Notes under the pieces: model-generated
Told to the model about the DNA's origin: nothing
The model's database searches: none
The model's input: only the letters and a program-made list of their open reading frames with translations
Part shown: positions 61,498 through 64,000 of the stretch, piece by piece
Layout of the letters: each line of letters starts with the position of its first letter
How positions within the stretch are numbered: the stretch's first letter is position 1
Origin: Streptomyces sp. NBC_01197
GTDB taxonomy: Bacteria; Actinomycetota; Actinomycetes; Streptomycetales; Streptomycetaceae
Length of the DNA stretch: 64,000 bases
NCBI RefSeq assembly: GCF_036010505.1
Contig: NZ_CP108569.1
Coordinates: 5,137,001-5,201,000 of the forward strand
Reading direction: 5' to 3'
Translations under genes and position numbers: made by a program

Positions 61498-64000
61498 GTG
61501 ACCGAGAACTCATCGCAGACTCCAGCGCCCATCACCGAACTGCCGACCCAGTACGCGCCGGCCGAGGTAGAGGGGAAGCTGTACGAGCGCTGGGTGGAGC
61601 GCGGTTACTTCGAGGCGGACGCCAAGAGCGAGAAGCCCCCGTTCACCATCGTGATCCCGCCGCCGAACGTCACGGGCGCCCTGCACCTGGGCCACGCCTT
61701 CCAGCACACGCTGATGGACGCCCTCACCCGCCGTAAGCGTATGCAGGGTTACGAGGCCCTGTGGCTGCCCGGTATGGACCACGCCGGTATCGCCACCCAG
61801 AACAAGGTCGAGCAGCAGCTCGCCGAGGAGGGCAAGTCCCGCCAGGATCTGGGGCGCGAGGAGTTCACCGCGCGTGTCTGGCAGTGGAAGGAGCAGTACG
61901 GCGGCAAGATCCTCGGGCAGATGCGCCGCCTCGGGGACGGGGTCGACTGGTCCCGTGAGCGGTTCACCATGGACGAAGGGCTGTCCCAGGCCGTCCAGAC
62001 CATCTTCAAGAAGCTCTACGACGACGAGCTGATCTACCGTGCCGAGCGCATCATCAACTGGTGCCCGCGCTGTCTCACCGCGATCTCCGACATCGAGGTC
62101 GACTACCAGGACGACGACGGCGAGCTGGTCTCGCTCAAGTACGGCGAGGGCGACGAGACCCTGGTCGTCGCGACCACCCGGGTCGAGACGATGCTCGGTG
62201 ACACCGCGATCGCCGTCCACCCCGACGACGCCCGGTACGCGCACCTCATCGGCAAGCGGATCAAGCTGCCGCTGACCGACCGGACCATCCCGGTCGTCGC
62301 CGACACACATGTCGACCCCGAATTCGGCACCGGCGCCGTCAAGGTGACGCCCGCCCATGACCCGAACGACTTCGCCATCGGCCAGCGGCACGGCCTGGAG
62401 TCCATGACGATCATGGACGAGCGCGGTGTGATCACGGTCCCCGGCCCGTTCCACGGGCTCGACCGGTTCGAGGCGCGCTCCACGATCGTCGAGGCCATGC
62501 GGGAGCAGGGCCGGGTCGTCGCCGAGAAGCGCCCGTACACGCACTCCGTCGGCCACTGCTCGCGCTGCAAGACGACCGTCGAGCCCCGGCTCTCCCTCCA
62601 GTGGTGGGTCAAGGTCGAGACGCTCGCCAAGGACGCGGGCGACGCGGTCCGCGACGGCCGCGTCACGATTCACCCGAAGGAGATGGAGAAGCGCTACTTC
62701 GACTGGGTCGACAACCTCAACGACTGGTGCATCTCACGCCAGTTGTGGTGGGGCCACCGGATCCCCGTCTGGTACGGACCGGCGGGCGAGGTCGTCTGCG
62801 TCGGACCGGACGACGAGGCGCCCACGGGTGAGGGCTGGCACCAGGACGAGGACGTCCTCGACACCTGGTTCTCCTCCGGCCTGTGGCCGTTCTCCACGCT
62901 CGGCTGGCCGGAGCAGACCCCGGACCTGGAGAAGTTCTACTCGACCGACGTCCTGGTCACCGGCCACGACATCATCTTCTTCTGGGTCGCCCGGATGATG
63001 ATGTTCGGTCTCTACGCGATGGACGGGCAGGCCCCGTTCAAGACCATCGCACTGCACGGTCTCGTCCGCGACGAGAACGGCAAGAAGATGTCCAAGTCCT
63101 TCGGCAACGTGGTCGACCCGCTGGACTGGATGGACGAGTACGGCTCGGACGCCGTCCGCTTCACCCTCGCCAACGGCGCCAACCCCGGTGCGGACGTGCC
63201 GATCGGCGAGGACTGGGTCAAGGCGTCGCGCAACTTCGCCAACAAGATCTGGAACGCGACCCGCTTCGCGCTGATGAACGGCGCCACCGTCGAGGGCGAA
63301 CTGCCGCCCGTCGAGCAGCAGTCGGCCAACGACCGGTGGATCCTGTCGCGGCTGAACGCGGTCGTCGCCGAGGCGGACGCGTACTACGACGACTACCAGT
63401 TCGCCAAACTCGCAGACACCCTCTACCACTTCGCGTGGGACGAGGTCTTCGACTGGTACGTCGAGCTGTCGAAGACGACGTTCTTCGCGGGCGGCGAGCC
63501 CGCCAAGGTCTCGGCGCGGGTCCTCGGTGAGGTCCTCGACGTGATGCTGCGGCTGCTGCACCCGATCGTCCCGTTCGTCACCGAGACGCTGTGGACCACG
63601 CTCACCGGCAAGGAGTCGGTCGTCGTGGCCGACTGGCCGAAGGACTCCGGCTTCCGGGACAGCGCGGCCGAGCAGGAGATCACGCTGGTCCAGCAGGTCA
63701 TCACCGAGGTCCGGCGCTTCCGCTCGGACCAGGGGCTGCAGCCGGGCCAGAAGGTCCCGGCCCAGCTCGACCTGGCCGGTACGGCGCTGGCGCCCCACGA
63801 GGGGTCCATCCGCCAGGTGCTGCGGCTGCAGCCGGCCGGGGAGGGCTTCCACGCCACCGCGTCACTGCCGGTCGCGGGCGCCAAGGTCGCGCTTGACCTG
63901 TCGGGGACGATCGACGTGGCGGCCGAGCGCAAGCGGCTGACCAAGGATGTCGGTGCCGCCGAGAAGGAGAAGGCACAGGCGCTCGGGAAGCTCGGCAACG
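61498..64000 (+). CDS. valS: Valyl-tRNA synthetase (5' part, 3' end off window)
   Basis: 834 codons are visible and the frame remains open to the edge. The class I HIGH motif is HLGH within [15 protein letters not shown] (about residues 60-74) and the KMSKS loop is [14 protein letters not shown] (about 530). The editing domain has [17 protein letters not shown]; the Cys-rich insertion reads [15 protein letters not shown]. Anticodon-binding helices and the start of the C-terminal coiled coil ([18 protein letters not shown]) are present. GTG 61498 has no ribosome site and may be leaderless. Confidence 0.97.
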   Translation, partial: MTENSSQTPAPITELPTQYAPAEVEGKLYERWVERGYFEADAKSEKPPFTIVIPPPNVTGALHLGHAFQHTLMDALTRRKRMQGYEALWLPGMDHAGIATQNKVEQQLAEEGKSRQDLGREEFTARVWQWKEQYGGKILGQMRRLGDGVDWSRERFTMDEGLSQAVQTIFKKLYDDELIYRAERIINWCPRCLTAISDIEVDYQDDDGELVSLKYGEGDETLVVATTRVETMLGDTAIAVHPDDARYAHLIGKRIKLPLTDRTIPVVADTHVDPEFGTGAVKVTPAHDPNDFAIGQRHGLESMTIMDERGVITVPGPFHGLDRFEARSTIVEAMREQGRVVAEKRPYTHSVGHCSRCKTTVEPRLSLQWWVKVETLAKDAGDAVRDGRVTIHPKEMEKRYFDWVDNLNDWCISRQLWWGHRIPVWYGPAGEVVCVGPDDEAPTGEGWHQDEDVLDTWFSSGLWPFSTLGWPEQTPDLEKFYSTDVLVTGHDIIFFWVARMMMFGLYAMDGQAPFKTIALHGLVRDENGKKMSKSFGNVVDPLDWMDEYGSDAVRFTLANGANPGADVPIGEDWVKASRNFANKIWNATRFALMNGATVEGELPPVEQQSANDRWILSRLNAVVAEADAYYDDYQFAKLADTLYHFAWDEVFDWYVELSKTTFFAGGEPAKVSARVLGEVLDVMLRLLHPIVPFVTETLWTTLTGKESVVVADWPKDSGFRDSAAEQEITLVQQVITEVRRFRSDQGLQPGQKVPAQLDLAGTALAPHEGSIRQVLRLQPAGEGFHATASLPVAGAKVALDLSGTIDVAAERKRLTKDVGAAEKEKAQALGKLGN

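Overview
The window is a high-GC, densely coded actinobacterial chromosome segment, almost certainly Streptomyces. GTG starts are frequent, third positions are almost all G or C, and gene content and order match the conserved Streptomyces region around tig-clpP1-clpP2-clpX-valS. No phage, integrase, transposase, CRISPR array or rRNA was found. The left end cuts into ettA and the right end cuts into valS.

Layout. 1-3.5 kb: the C-terminal half of ettA, a hotdog thioesterase, a hypothetical gene, a truncated haemoglobin and a PCMT-like methyltransferase. 3.5-14.2 kb: a seven-gene leftward signalling cluster. In transcription order it encodes a four-helix membrane sensor (GlnX-like), a GlnH-like binding protein, a coiled-coil protein, a PknG-type kinase, a PP2C phosphatase, a VWA protein and an FHA protein; the last two may have their own promoters. 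14.8-21.7 kb: a leftward chitosan-oligosaccharide type uptake operon (csnR-E-F-G-H-K order) with a CsnR-like operator. 21.9-29.2 kb: MscS, an HNH protein, a small repeat protein, malQ, a small exported protein, a LysR regulator and allantoicase. 29.3-44.2 kb: two aminopeptidase N paralogues, an RHH/MazF toxin-antitoxin pair, asd, a large S8 protease, a Tat-type metallophosphoesterase with a likely frameshift, an AbiEi/DUF559-like protein and a mycothiol-linked thioredoxin-fold protein. 44.3-54.2 kb: sodF with a Nur box, two APC permeases flanking bioY, rpiB, nei, an Eis-like acetyltransferase, a SpoIIE-type phosphatase and an acyltransferase-3 membrane protein. 54.7-64 kb: a 64-residue membrane protein, tRNA-Gly and tRNA-Pro, tig, clpP1, clpP2, clpX, a Gln/Pro-rich membrane protein and valS.

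The strongest candidate for a poorly described system is the 3.5-14.2 kb cluster. It joins the GlnH-GlnX-PknG amino-acid sensing relay known from mycobacteria to a PP2C/VWA/FHA set resembling the TerY-P phosphorylation triad. Zinc ribbons occur on the kinase, phosphatase and FHA protein, and short tandem repeats sit in three of its intergenic stretches. Many gene ends carry clear hairpin terminators, so operon limits are fairly well defined. All functional calls are from reading translations and motifs; no database search was run.
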